DNA of 64,000 bases, taken from assembly GCF_905220365.1 (NCBI RefSeq), contig NC_061144.1, positions 1,178,001-1,242,000 of the forward strand. The letters run 5' to 3'. This document shows positions 1 to 10,805 of this stretch, one piece after another. This DNA is from Vanessa cardui (taxonomy: Eukaryota > Arthropoda > Insecta > Lepidoptera > Nymphalidae). How positions within the stretch are numbered: position 1 is the first letter of the stretch; every line of letters starts with the position of its first letter. The position numbers and the translations under genes are program-made. The notes beneath the pieces are model-generated. The model worked only from the letters and a program-made list of their open reading frames with translations, searched no databases and was not told where the DNA came from.

Positions 1-144
1 ACTGGAACGAATGAAAAAATATTGCAACACTTATGTATACAATACAAAATTAAAATTTTGATATCATTTATTGAACTCAAGAATGAGTGCAAGCTGACTG
101 AGCTTATTTGAATTTCTTTTACGTGAAATACAATTACTATTAAA

Positions 145-380
145 CTTGGTGGTAGGGCTTTGCAAGCCGTCTGGATAGGTACCACCCACTCATCTGTTCT
201 CCACTCATGTTCTACTGAAATCGAAACAATGCAATACTGTGTGCATTGTTGCGTTTGGTTTTGTAGATTGAGTGAGCCATATATCTTAGCTATAACTAGT
301 CAGCGCTATTGTCTATGGGCAATGGTGACTTACCATTAGGTAGCCCATTTTCTCGTCAACAAAATTAGACATAAAAAAAT
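145..380 (-). repeat. Interspersed repeat family C, diverged copy
   Basis: This matches, in reverse, the repeat seen best at 34621-34912 and 40001-40290. The tail reads acttggtggtagggcttt, followed by a block like taccacccactcatctg, and ends near gtgacttaccattaggtag. The middle is diverged. Family C has no ORF and is probably a SINE or MITE; I cannot name it. Confidence 0.6.
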
Positions 381-789
381 CCATTCAAATTTAATACACG
401 AACAGTTTGAAATTTTTAATTTTTAGACGGTAAATTAATATTCGCTACTCAAATATAAAAACACTCGGTAACGATAAATACAAAAGAACCCTTAAATCAT
501 CATATATCATATTTAATATTGTCCATTAACTTTTGAGAAGGGCCATCTCAATTTTATCATTTCTTTGTGTGTGTTATATTGTGAATCGAAAGAAATTCGA
601 AAATATGAAAAATAATTTGGGTTTCGTAGTAGATTTACACACATACTAATTTTAATAAGACACACGAGCTCGTTGATATTATAACGAATTAAATACAGAA
701 GAAAGAGGCGCTATCTTAACAAATATATATATCAGATGATTCATACAAAACATTGTTGAAAAATCTTTTTAAGATTTTATATTTCGTCT
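381..789. other. Unassigned AT-rich sequence
   Basis: No ORF, repeat match within the window or RNA signature seen. Confidence 0.5.
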
Positions 790-1060
790 AATCTATAAAT
801 TTAATTAAATTGGAGTGTCTGTTTGTAATATTAAAATAGCCCTTTAACTCAATGCATATACATATGTATACACAGTATAACAAAATAATATATTTTTTTA
901 ATGTTTGTCTGTCTGTCTATTTGTTCCGCCTAATCTCTGGAACGGCTGGATCGATTTTGACGGGAGATAACTGTTATAATAAGGAGTAACTAAGGCTACA
1001 ATATTTTTTTTTGTGAAATTCAAACGCGTATAAGGTCGCGGACACAGCTGATGTGAAAAT
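790..1060 (+). mobile_element. Helitron-like non-autonomous element, family G
   Basis: It starts near ttggagtgtctgtttgtaat, has a tgtctgtctgtctattt run, then ctaatctctggaacggctgg and tcgattttgacggga, and ends near aaacgcgtataaggtcgcgg. Copies occur at 25965-26235 and, reversed, at 62161-62430 and 63509-63650. The reversed copies begin with CTAG beside a GC-rich block, as expected for a Helitron 3' terminus. The class call is inferred from that terminus only. Confidence 0.55.
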
Positions 1061-1944
1061 ATTATGAAATTCCATTAGTTAGTTATTGAGTTTATCCTGT
1101 TCAAGCTTACGCGGGAGGTTGTTTTATTATATACAGTGAATAGCGACTTTTGGTGATATTAAAGTATACTCAGCCATCCTGTCATATCCAATCCAAGTAC
1201 AATTCCTTAGCGAGCAAGAATGTACGCACCACGAGTACGCTTATATTAATCTGATGTAGTACGTGATCATAGTATTACATAGTGTTAAAGGAAGTTGTAA
1301 CTTACAGCTATGCCAATTTCAAGAGAGACCAGCCAACAACACATTGCACACACAAGTGAAGGCTTAAACATAGCTGCATCTCTCTCTCTCTCTCTCCCTC
1401 TCTCTATTCCCATTCTCAGAATCCTATGGCTGGAAAATTTTGATACAACAATACATATAATACAATCACTGGCAGTTGATCACTTTTTGGTTCTAAGGAA
1501 CTTTTTATTAGTCTTTTTGACTATGTACAACATACTATCCATATGTTTTTCTACTGAGAAAGCGAATCTAGAGGGACTTACGGATTACATGTATACTTAA
1601 CAGGGACATAACTTAATTAGCCATTCAATTAACAGCCTTACCATTTTACTAAACGATGCCGTTCAAACACTTCATCTTTAGTTCTTAGAATAGGTACTGG
1701 ACTCGTAAAAATAAAAGCAGACATACAAAAAATGTGCTGAAAGTTTAAATTGGTTGAACGGTACCGTTAAGTAGAATTGCTAAGCTTTTATTTAAAAGGC
1801 TAATTTAATATGCTGGATCACTTACAGTCGGATCGGAATAAAAATAGAAGATAGGTATTCTGGTTTGACTTCTGATTATCTGGCAGATTTTTTTAATCTA
1901 TCGTATCAATGAAAAATATTTCTTGCATTCTTGTACAGTACAGT
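1061..1944. other. Unassigned sequence with a CT microsatellite
   Basis: A (CT)n tract lies at about 1379-1404. The 96-codon frame across it has low-complexity content and no recognisable domain, so it is not called a gene. Confidence 0.5.
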
Positions 1945-2272
1945 AATAGACTGTAAATTTGCCACCACCGGGAAGGCCTCCCCTCCCATTGAAGAGAAGG
2001 TTTGGAACATATTCCACAACGATGTAGATTCTACCGATAAGAACCGGCAAGAAACTTAGTAGTTACTCTTTATTAACATTTAAAAAATTTAAATTAATAT
2101 ATCCTGCTTGGAAGTCAAGATGTGTTAACTCCACGGTTTTTTATCATCTATAAAATCTTGTATCGAATGATTTTTCTACCAATGTATTTTTTAGAAACGA
2201 TTTGAATTTACGAAACGGCAAAGTTAAAAATGTCTGCGGAATTTTATTAATCACTGGACCATCTCAGCTCTT
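1945..2272 (-). repeat. Chimera: SINE A tail, LINE 3'-end piece, SINE A head
   Basis: Bases 1945-2028 match the 3' half of SINE A in reverse (gactgtaaatttgcc, then aaggtttggaacatattcca). Bases 2029-2250 match the body of repeat E in reverse (gtagattctaccgataag, aaccggcaagaaactta, tcctgcttggaagtcaag). Bases 2252-2272 (atcactggaccatctcagct) are the reversed SINE A tRNA head. The central SINE is missing, and the LINE piece lacks its own terminal 90 bp or so. This is therefore not a simple nested insertion. Confidence 0.65.
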
Positions 2273-3385
2273 ATTGTATTCGTGAAATGGATAAAATTTT
2301 AAATGCTTAAAATTGTTCGTCTTTCGTTTGCACGAGTTCTAATTATTTTGAAATTAAGTCTTCAACTGTTGACGGTTGGGGATTTCTGCGTCCCATATCA
2401 ACAGGATTTAGATGACCAAGTTAGTGCATTGTTGATTTAGGATTTGGATAGCTTCATTATGCTCACAAGATTGTTTGTTGTAAAAGGCTGTTTGGTCTGT
2501 TGATTACTTTTAAAATTAGAAATATGTTTGGAGTACATTGGAATATATTATAAAAGTGTAAAGGAAATATTACAAAATTGGATAGATTTTTATGCGACGG
2601 GGCAAATGAGAACTGTTTTTTTTTTACTTTTTAATATCTTAAATTATAATAGACTATGGTATTCTATGGTTATTTTTAAGTGGAGGACAATCCTCCTCGT
2701 GATAAAATTTGGGAATGATCTATAGGTACTTTTAGTGCACTTCTCAAATATATAGAATGTTTTGTATGAACGTCTGGAAGGACTTGGGCAATTTTGTGAC
2801 CAAAAACTGCTACAAACTTGAACCGTTGTTGACATATATTTAGACTTTTTTATGAATGAAAGGAAAAAATATACCCTTTGATTATCCCATTACCAGAAAG
2901 AATCCTCCAGCTTTAAAAATACGGAAACAAGATTGTCTTTCAATATTATTTAGATCTACTCCATAAATGATGAATGCAGCGAGTGGTTATCGCTTAACAT
3001 TTCCCGCAAAAAAACATTACAAGTTACCGTTTAGAAATAATCAATGGAACCAGTCACGTTATTTTAAATAGCTTAATAATTAATTAATTCAAAATTAATA
3101 TCATTAGGCAATTCAAAGCGTGTACACGACGCTGATAAACATATTAACGTCAATTAATACATTGACTGAATATATTTGCATTATCGGCTATTTAATGTTG
3201 GTAATCTAAACGTATAATTAAATAACAGGTGTTAACATATATTTACAGCAATAAGAGCTACAAAAAGGAATTATGATAACGATAGAGGCGAAGAAGATAT
3301 ACTGTGCTGACATATTGACCAAAATCTTGATAGCTTGGTATCTGGAAATGAGAATATAATACAGTCTTGATCACGAATTTAGTTT
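2273..3385. other. Unassigned AT-rich sequence
   Basis: Short frames of 60-65 codons occur on both strands, with no domain or codon-bias signal. No repeat shared with the rest of the window was recognised. Confidence 0.5.
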
Positions 3386-3626
3386 TTTATCAATCGACTT
3401 CAAAAAGGAGGAGGTAATTCGTCTGTATTTTTTTTATTTTTTTTAATGTTTGTTACATAAATCGACTTTTAAGTAGTCTAATATTTTTCATTTCATTTTA
3501 CTTATGAGGACTCTAAAAATATTTTGAATTCGCAATTATTTTTATTACTTTTTAGTGCTTATTAATTTGTTTTGAAATAGTTTTATTTGATGTCGGTTTT
3601 TCTTTTTGTTAAAATTTTTATTTATG
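3386..3626 (+). mobile_element. Short deletion derivative of the gaagtcggtt-ended element
   Basis: Carries both termini of the family: cgacttcaaaaaggaggagg with attcgtctgtattttttt on the left, and gatgtcggtttttctttt with gttaaaatttttattta on the right. About 150 bp of the taagtagtctaatatttttc arm lies between. It is useful because it shows what minimal ends the larger nested element at 17716-19370 has. Confidence 0.6.
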
Positions 3627-3826
3627 TTATATGGGCAAACGAGCAGGAGGCTCACCTAAAGGAAAGTGTTTGCCATCGCCCATGGAGGTCAGCAATACTG
3701 GAGCGTTTGCAGGTGTGTTACTGGCCTTAACGGAGGACTATGCTCTTTTCTTGAAGGTTCCCAAGTCGTATCGGTTTGAAAAAACCGACGGCAAAAGCTG
3801 GTTTTACAGAGTGGTTGAAATATATT
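3627..3826 (+). repeat. Interspersed repeat family D
   Basis: It starts gggcaaacgagcaggaggct, continues with catcgcccatggaggtcagc and ttcttgaaggttcccaagtc, and ends with an aaaccgacgg region. Related copies lie at 24083-24252, 37681-37862 and 42945-43157. Non-coding; class unknown. The 65-codon frame over it is incidental. Confidence 0.6.
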
Positions 3827-4774
3827 AGTTGAATCTAGATAGATGGACAAGCAAGTGGGTTCAGAATGGAAATTGTGTGTTCATAGCTGTTATATGTATA
3901 CCTGATGTTGAGTTAAATGTAAAATATTCAAGGTAAGTATTTTTAGATCAGGAAAACATGTGAGCAAATAGGCAAACTGACGTTAAGTGCTCATCATGTT
4001 TATCTGAGGCTTCAACTTAATATTTATTGTGCTCATTTTATTACAGAAAGCCCTATCTCTATCTGTGCTAATGTTAGTCAATTATAGTTTGAATTTCTTT
4101 AACGGAACCTCAATTTTTTGAAAATTTGTATCAAATTCTAAACTTAACCAATCACAGTGACGTAATACATTATTGAATATTTTTTTGTGCCTAAATTACA
4201 TACATGTATGTTTAAAAATTGACATTATAGTTAGAAGTTATAAAAATGTAATAATTAGGAAAATAAATTGTCAAGTAATTTTTTTACGGAGTCGAGCTGA
4301 ATATATTCTTTATTTAAAACTTTTATGTAAAATATGTTTTAAATTTTATTTAAAAAAAACACTCAATTAATCTTAATTAAACCGTCCGGGTTGCTAGACG
4401 ATCAATAAACGCGTGCTAATCTACGTGACATTAACGAACCAAGTCTACGTCATCAATACGTCACCCGAGGATAAGACTACCCTTAAACCCTCATAACGAC
4501 GTCCATTATACGCTCCGTCAAATGTCATTAAGCTTATCATTAGAAAACCTGCATTTCTGCTGAAATTTGACGTTTTCATTACTTTCATATTCATAGAATC
4601 CAATTTACCTAAAAATTTTATTCTCTCCTTTCATTAATCTCATATCATAAACATTTTAAACAATGTAATTATAAGTACATACATTTTTGAATTATATGAT
4701 AGATTTTTTGTCTGATCATCTCTTTAAGGTAATAATGTGGCTGTATATTGTGAATGGTAGATTAATTAAAAAAA
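3827..4774. other. Unassigned sequence
   Basis: A slightly GC-richer patch at 4380-4520 contains several acgt motifs but no frame or repeat match. Nothing else recognised. Confidence 0.45.
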
Positions 4775-4990
4775 AAGAAAATAACAAAATATACTTGCTT
4801 TTACAAGCACTTTTTAATCGTCATTTAACAACTATATTAAGTGAAGCTACCACCGGATCGGAAAGTAGGATTTACTGAAAAGACTACTGAGTTTCTTGCC
4901 GGTGCAAGAAACTCAGTAGTTATTCTTTCACCATTTAAAAATAACAATTTTTAAATAATTAGTGTTGTAAATTTTAGGGTGGTTAAATCC
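4775..4990 (-). repeat. LINE 3'-end repeat E carrying a perfect palindrome
   Basis: Reverse copy of the E tail: ttgcttttacaagcactttt, aagtgaagctaccaccgg. The region normally reading gagaagaaccggcaagaaac has been replaced by a perfect inverted repeat at 4883-4920 with 17-bp arms and a CGGT loop. The arms are the actgagtttcttgc motif in both orientations. Confidence 0.65.
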
Positions 4991-6187
4991 TTTACGAATT
5001 TTGGACAAAGAGTTAATCTTTAAAATGTTCTATCAAATTCTAACACATTGAAAAGGCATGCTGAAATAGTCCCCAAGTTTTTATTATCTGAATCAGGATA
5101 ACAATCCTTTGTCATAAGAAATAATATTGAATGAGTAATACAATTTAATAAAGTGCCCTTGTCTTGATAACGAGTGGTGTTTTATTCAACTATTTTACTA
5201 ATAATGTTAGTATGTCATTTTAAATAAACATTCTAATGCTTAATGAAATCCCATTTAATAGGTCAGTTCTAAAACAACTACGGCTGGCTAAAGCAAATAT
5301 TCAGCGAAATGACTGTTTTGCACCCCATTAAACAATAAAACACGTTCTCCAATGGATACGTCATACTATAATATTATAAATAGCTGTGGATATCATAGAT
5401 ATTGTTGGAGAAAATCTCTGACTGAGAAGAACCTATATACAAGCTATGAACGACGCTCAAATCAATGATTGACAATAAGAAAATTTTGTTAGAGGAAAAG
5501 AGAATCAGCACAAGTATGTAGAATCTTTCTATTAAAATTCCGTCAGAAATTATTAAATTGGAGACTTGTACGTCACTTGATGACACATTAAATATCATAC
5601 AAGTTTCTTAAGATATTTCATAATCTTAAGCATTTATATTCTTCAAATGTAGCGATGTAAATGTGTTGGATGAGAATCTTTAGCGAAATGGCGTCGAAAA
5701 TTAATTGCGGGGTCTTAAAAGAAAATAATAATGCTTTCATTTAATGTTGTTTGTGCCCAATTAAGGAAGGCCCTTTAAACTTGTTTGTTATTTAATGTCA
5801 AATCGTTAAGAGCGAGTTGATGTCTTAAGAGAATTTCGGGGATCATTAAAATATCTGAACTTGTTTCACACGTGAACAATTATGGTACATCAGGGAATAA
5901 TGGGAAAGCCTTTACTTTTACTCATCCAGGTCCAAATTTGTTTTGAAATTTTGTCATCTTGACGATCAAATGTTCTGGTGACAGGATTACTACCTTCGCT
6001 TGTTGATACTTATTCTGCAAGACGTATGGATCACATCTCCATCCTTTACTTAAACCGTGTATAGGCCCTAATAATGATAAAATGCAAAGTCTTCTATATT
6101 TGAAGGGAATAAGATGTAAAACTATATATTTTAATAAATTTTATATTGCAGTTGGTCGTTCGTCTATAAATAAAAACAAAATACTAC
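4991..6187. other. Unassigned sequence
   Basis: No convincing coding signal. The 74-codon minus frame at 5374-5598 has no recognisable domain. Confidence 0.5.
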
Positions 6188-6305
6188 AAAAAGCCTGTAA
6201 ATTTCTCACTGATGGGCAAAGGCCTCCCATTGAGGAGAAGGTTAGGAGTAAGTGGTTTTGAGTGGTTGTGAGTTCGAGATGGCTTATAAACACAAATTAA
6301 CATTT
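6188..6305 (-). repeat. Rearranged SINE A fragment
   Basis: Contains the reversed SINE A tail (agcctgtaaatttctcactg, aggcctcccattgaggagaa) and then a short piece resembling cgagatgg near 6277. The middle is missing. Confidence 0.45.
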
Positions 6306-6382
6306 GTTCATTTGTTTTAAAACAGTGTTTTGTTTGAAGTCGGTTTTTCTTTTTGTTAAAATTTTTATTTTATTTAAATGTA
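6302..6382 (+). repeat. One-ended fragment of the gaagtcggtt element
   Basis: Only the right terminus is present: catttgttttaaaacagtg, then tttgaagtcggtttttcttt and gttaaaatttttatttt. No opposite end nearby. Confidence 0.55.
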
Positions 6383-6621
6383 GAAAAGCAAACTTTACAA
6401 GAAAGTGACTTCATCATAAGCCCGGCCAATAAAGAGCGTTTTGTGTCACGTGACAAACGTTTGAAAATTTGGATTTTTATTAATGGATTTTTGAATAAAT
6501 TATGTATTATTTTCAACTTTCGTTAGTAAATAACCATTGTTAAACTCATAATATACACTGATTACAATAATTCACAATTTATTTTTCGCAATGTCAAATA
6601 GCCAATTGAGCAGATACTATT

Positions 6622-6830
6622 CAAATCAAATCAAAATAAACTTTATTCAAGTGGGCTTTTACAAGCAATTTGAATCGTCATTTAACAATTAAGTGAAGCT
6701 ACCACCGGTTCGGAAAGTAGATTCTACCGAGAAGAACCGGCAAGAAACTCACTAGTTACTCATTTTCAACATTTAAAAAAATACAGTCATATTGTACAAT
6801 TATTTAAATTAATATTAATATTATTATTCC
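6622..6830 (-). repeat. LINE 3'-end repeat E
   Basis: Reverse copy beginning with the (TCAAA)n-type tail and aataaactttattcaagtgg, then gaagctaccaccggttcgga and gagaagaaccggcaagaaac. The CCGGTTC/GAACCGG hairpin is intact. This is the 3' end of a 5'-truncated LINE. Confidence 0.7.
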
Positions 6831-7258
6831 AAATTCTGACGTGATAAATTTCTGTTTATAATCTCATACTTAACAATTGGAGCGTAACCATCATACGAAA
6901 GAAATCTGGTTTGTAAGTTCTGCATATAGCCCAAAACGTCGTGAAGAAGCGTGGTGATAGTTCCACAATATGACACGAAGTTACTGCTTAGCCCTTTAAT
7001 ATTTTGGAACTATGTCTCTATAAATTAGTCCAGTCCTATAAAAGGGACCACAATATTCGCGGTTAGACCTTTATTGCTCAAGGTTGTCTGAAGATTATTA
7101 AGGACGTTATCAACACCTAAAAATCTGATTCGATTTTTTTTTTTTTGATAGCTGCATAAGTTGTTCAGTGTTATAATAAAATGCAATACGCTTTCACTCG
7201 AAAATAAGAAGTCTGTGATTTTGTAGCAACAATCATAGTTATATATTATCAGATACTT
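6831..7258. other. Unassigned sequence
   Basis: Could include more upstream LINE sequence of the adjacent E copy, but I recognise no coding motif. Confidence 0.4.
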
Positions 7259-7509
7259 AAAATGATACCAACAACAACAATAGCCTGTAAATTTCCATCA
7301 CGCTGTTTCAATGCAGGTTGATGGAATACACATGTGGCAGAATTTCATCCTCACGATGTTTTTCTTCACCGCCGAGCACGAGATAAATTGTAAACACAAT
7401 TTCAAAGCACATGAATATTCAATGGTGCTTGTCTGGGTTTAAACCCGCAATCATCGGTTAATATGCACGCGTTCTAACCACTGGGCAATCTCGGCTCAAA
7501 ATGATACCA
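7259..7509 (-). mobile_element. SINE A (Metulj-like) with internal deletion and 12-bp TSD
   Basis: tRNA-derived SINE in reverse. The head contains B-box-like gtttaaacccgcaatcat and ccactgggcaatctcggct. The body has cgccgagcacgagat and cacatgtggcagaatttc, and the tail is (CAA)n. About 60 bp between the tail and the ccacgctgtt block are missing. Perfect target-site duplications AAAATGATACCA lie at 7259-7270 and 7498-7509, so this is a genuine retroposition event. The element itself lies between them. Confidence 0.85.
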
Positions 7510-7654
7510 TTAGTATTCAATCAAGTGATCTATCTTTCATTATATTTGAGCACTGAAGATTAATTAAACGTCTTTTCCTATGACAGGTACGTAAATACTA
7601 GAAGATTTAGGTTGTCAGTTTAGTTTTAGGGTTTTATACTTCAATGGTTTTTTA

Positions 7655-7935
7655 TTATTTTATTTTGATGATGAGCAAATGGGATACCTAATAGTAAGTG
7701 ATCATCACTGCCCTTGGACATTGGCGGTTTAAGAAAAAGTTATGGACATGCCAGTGCATCTCCAACTACTGTTTTTATACTGGCTCATACTCAACCTTCA
7801 AATTGAAATACAACCTTACCAAGTATGCTGTTTGAGGGAAGAATTTTTGGATACACTTATCAGATATTCTTCTACCAAACGGCGGCTTCTACCCAAATCG
7901 ACTTGCACTGCACTGCTCTGCATGATATGTGTCTG
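7655..7935 (+). repeat. Interspersed repeat family C, diverged
   Basis: Shows gatgagcaaatgggatacct, agtaagtgatcatcactgcc, then tactggctcatactcaacct. The spacing matches the better C copies. Confidence 0.45.
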
Positions 7936-8639
7936 ATCGAAGTATTCATCTTATGGTAGTTCTCACTTTTTTTATTGGGTTTATACAAGTACTATAATAT
8001 GTATCAAAGTACTAATTATTTGAATTGTTTTATTCAAAGAAAACTGTTCAAAGAAATTTAATTTGGTTTGAGTATTTACATTTTTCCCATTTTCCTTTTG
8101 GCCAAGCGTTATTACATTAATTGATTCATAAAGTTAATATGGCATCTCGAAGTTTTCTACGCACTAAAACTTACCATTCTCTAATAAATTCACTTGATAT
8201 ATCTATTTTACAGAACTTGTAAGATTTATTTTATGTTTTGACAGTAAAATTTTAATATAACTTAAAAAAAATCAATTTTAGAATGAAACGATTTTCTCGT
8301 TCTAAAGGGTACTAAGTACTATGACCAATATTATTATGGCGTTACGTTACTGAAGAAAACTCAAGGAAGATAAGTTCTTGTAATGAATTTAAAGAACCAC
8401 AATTCCACGATTAATTCAATTAAAACAGATTAGATATGTTAGTCCGTCACATGTAGAATAATAGCGTAATCTCTTGTAATGGTTAAAGTTTGATCGTTAC
8501 CCTGAATAGTGTTTGTTGTGCGGTTTCAAACGGATTTCAAAAGTTTCATCCTATTGGTTGGTATAGTTACGTTTGGTATGACTTATTGATTGAAATTATA
8601 CTGTTGTTCATTAATCTATATCTAGATTATGAAGAGGAA
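7936..8639. other. Unassigned AT-rich sequence
   Basis: Nothing recognised beyond short chance frames. Confidence 0.5.
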
Positions 8640-8845
8640 TGAGGACCATGGTATAAGGAAGATCTTGGGATGTGGATGGATATAGAGGACCAAGAAACCA
8701 TGGGTGGATTGTATGAAAGAAGATATGGTTAGAAAGAATGTTACTTGTGAGATGACGTCTGACAGAGAAGTATGGAAGGAGAAGACACGCTGCGCCGACC
8801 TCAAGTAAAATTGGGATAAGGGCAGGGGAATGATGATGATGATTA
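8640..8845 (+). pseudogene. RTE-type LINE ORF2 C-terminus, truncated remnant
   Basis: In the frame ending with TAA at about 8807, the translation contains RTKKPWVDCMKEDMVRKNV, then EMTSDREVWKEKTRCADLK and the stop. This is the usual C-terminal end of RTE-clade endonuclease/reverse-transcriptase proteins, whose family form is GR-RPKK-RW-DCVKDDM. The upstream protein is frameshifted or absent, and neither the endonuclease nor the RT domain is present. After the stop comes a short 3' UTR with an ATGATGATGAT tail, as RTE elements have. It is a 5'-truncated dead insertion of about 200 bp with no host role apparent. The opposite-strand frame here is a shadow. Clade assignment is by remembered motif. 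Confidence 0.7.
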
Positions 8846-9050
8846 ATCTATATCTATATTAATATTACAAATGTGAAAGGAACTCTTACTGTCTTGTCTC
8901 TTTCACGACTAAAACGCTTAAACAAATTTTATGAAGTTTAGTATGAAGCAAACTTGACTTCAAGAAACGACAGAAGCTTTTTGTATCGAAAACATAACAA
9001 CTAACGCCCTAAATCGCAAATGAAGTCGCAGGCGACCAATAGTAATAATA
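8846..9050 (+). repeat. Helitron-like fragment
   Basis: Begins tctatattaatattacaaat and gtgaaaggaactcttactgt, then ctttcacgactaaaacgctt, matching the common lepidopteran 5' block of CTAG-ended elements. It ends near aatgaagtcgcaggcgacca. No ORF. Confidence 0.45.
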
Positions 9051-9602
9051 ACAAACGACTTTACTGTATTTTCGCTCACGGAAATTTATCATTACCGAAA
9101 GGTTTTAGGTAGGCACCATGTCATTATCTGCCCTCTAGATAATGAATCGGTTGAATGGTAAAGAGGTCAAAGTGAAATGAAAAAAGAAAACTTTTGCAGT
9201 TGTAATTTAGCCTAAATAAACATTGAATTAACACTGAAACAATAGACACCTGAAAACTTTAACTAATTTAAAGTTTACATAATGAAAAATAAATAAAACT
9301 TAACAGACATGATACACAAATTATGAACAAAACAAGTCTTTCAAAACATTGTCCTTAGGCAAAGAATGACTTTATTCAGACGTTGGTACTTTTATGTTTA
9401 TAAGCTGCTAGGTTAAGTCTTTGAGCTAGTAAATGCCAGCCTTTGTGTCACCAGAAATATGGACTATTCTTTTAGAATTTGCATACTGTAAAAATACATA
9501 TGTTGTTTGATAATTAATAATATTGTTAAGTATATATTAAGCACACGTCATAGTATTTTAAATTAGATCAAAAAAATTATCAGACATATGGACATCTTAC
9601 CT
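9051..9602. other. Unassigned sequence
   Basis: No feature recognised. Confidence 0.5.
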
Positions 9603-9911
9603 GAGCTGAGATAGCCCAGTGGTTAGAACGCTTGAATCTTAACCGATGATTTCGGGTTCAAGCCCGAGCAAGCACCACTATATATATGTGCTTAATTGTG
9701 TTTATAATATATCTCGTGCTCGGCGGTGAAGGAAAACATCGTGAGGAAACCTGCATGTGTATAATTTCATCGAAATTCTGCCACATGTGCATTCCATCAA
9801 ACCGCACTGGAACAGCGTAGTGGAATATGTTCCAAACTCTCTCCTTAATAGGAGAGGAGGCCATAGGCCGGCAGTGGGAAATTTACTGGCTGTTACTTTA
9901 CTTTACTTTAT
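9603..9911 (+). mobile_element. SINE A (Metulj-like), full length
   Basis: tRNA-like head with an A-box region (gagatagcccagtggttaga) and a B-box (gggttcaagccc), then the body (ctcgtgctcggcggtgaagg, cacatgtgcattccatcaaa, ggagaggaggccat). The tail is (ACTTT)n. RNA polymerase III promoter elements are internal. Overlapping short frames on both strands are incidental. Confidence 0.85.
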
Positions 9912-10371
9912 GGACATCTTAATACAGAATATTAATCATCATAGAATTGTTTGTTTCATCATTTAGAACGATCAAATCAGACATGCCAATTATAAAAGAA
10001 AAAATCGCGAACAAAGAATGTGGATGATTTGAAAATACTAATTTAGTGAATCAAATCTGTAATTTAGAACAGATTTAAATACAAACTGGTATCAAATACC
10101 TATTCGTGGAAATAGTTCCTTAATATCATGATCAGACAAAACTTATCAGTTTAAAGGGAAAACTTATACCATTACACAAGATTAGATCATTATTCTAACT
10201 AATAATACAACTAATCGAGAAAGGTGTCTCGTCATTTAATTATTGGGCTATATGTACGTCTCGTCTGGTGGCTAAATATAAGGCCAAAGATCCCAAGGTC
10301 CTGGGTTCAAGTTGGCTGACAAAAAGTTATAGGGTTTAATAGCAGCGCAGAGACTGGCTGTTGCTGGAGTA
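9912..10371. other. Unassigned sequence
   Basis: A gtcctgggttcaagttggct stretch at about 10296 recalls a SINE B-box but lacks the rest of the head. Otherwise nothing seen. Confidence 0.4.
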
Positions 10372-10625
10372 TACTTTTTTTTTAAATTATATCGGTAGGT
10401 GGACGAGAAAATGGGTCATCTGGTGATAAGTAATCACCAACACCCATACACAAAGGCGCTGTATTAATCATGCCTTACATCACCAATACATCACCAAGCT
10501 TGGGAACTAAGATATTATGCCCCAAGCACAAGAGACTGCTACAGTTTACCTACACTCCTGTGACTAAAGTAAAGTCGTTGGTCCTACACCTGATTATGTT
10601 CCGTCGGTATTGGATTTTCCCTCTC
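10372..10625 (+). repeat. Interspersed repeat family C, diverged
   Basis: Contains ggtggacgagaaaatgggtc, ctggtgataagtaatcacca and accaagcttgggaactaaga, in family C order. The tail is degraded. Confidence 0.6.
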
Positions 10626-10719
10626 ATCAGATAACGAAAATACGTAAGTGCTTATGTGTGTGCCTGCGCACACTTGTTCCCATTCGTTCAGATTTTAATA
10701 GTTTGCTAGTCTCCTTAAT

Positions 10720-10805
10720 ATGACAACGGGGTCTTGCAGATGTTTATGAACGGTGGCAGTCGCTCTCCATCAGATGGGCCTTCTGCTCGTTTGCCACCTT
10801 AGCTT
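10720..10805 (-). repeat. Family D fragment
   Basis: Reverse match: ggggtcttgcagatgt, cagtcgctctccatcagatg, ttctgctcgtttgccacctt. Confidence 0.5.

Noticed and set aside
1310..1600. 96-codon ORF with a hydrophobic segment
   Set aside because: Dominated by a CT microsatellite. No homologous domain, no neighbouring exon or repeat support.
9603..9680. tRNA gene, from A- and B-box-like motifs
   Set aside because: The same tRNA-like head is followed by the constant SINE A body at many loci, and no clean cloverleaf is kept.
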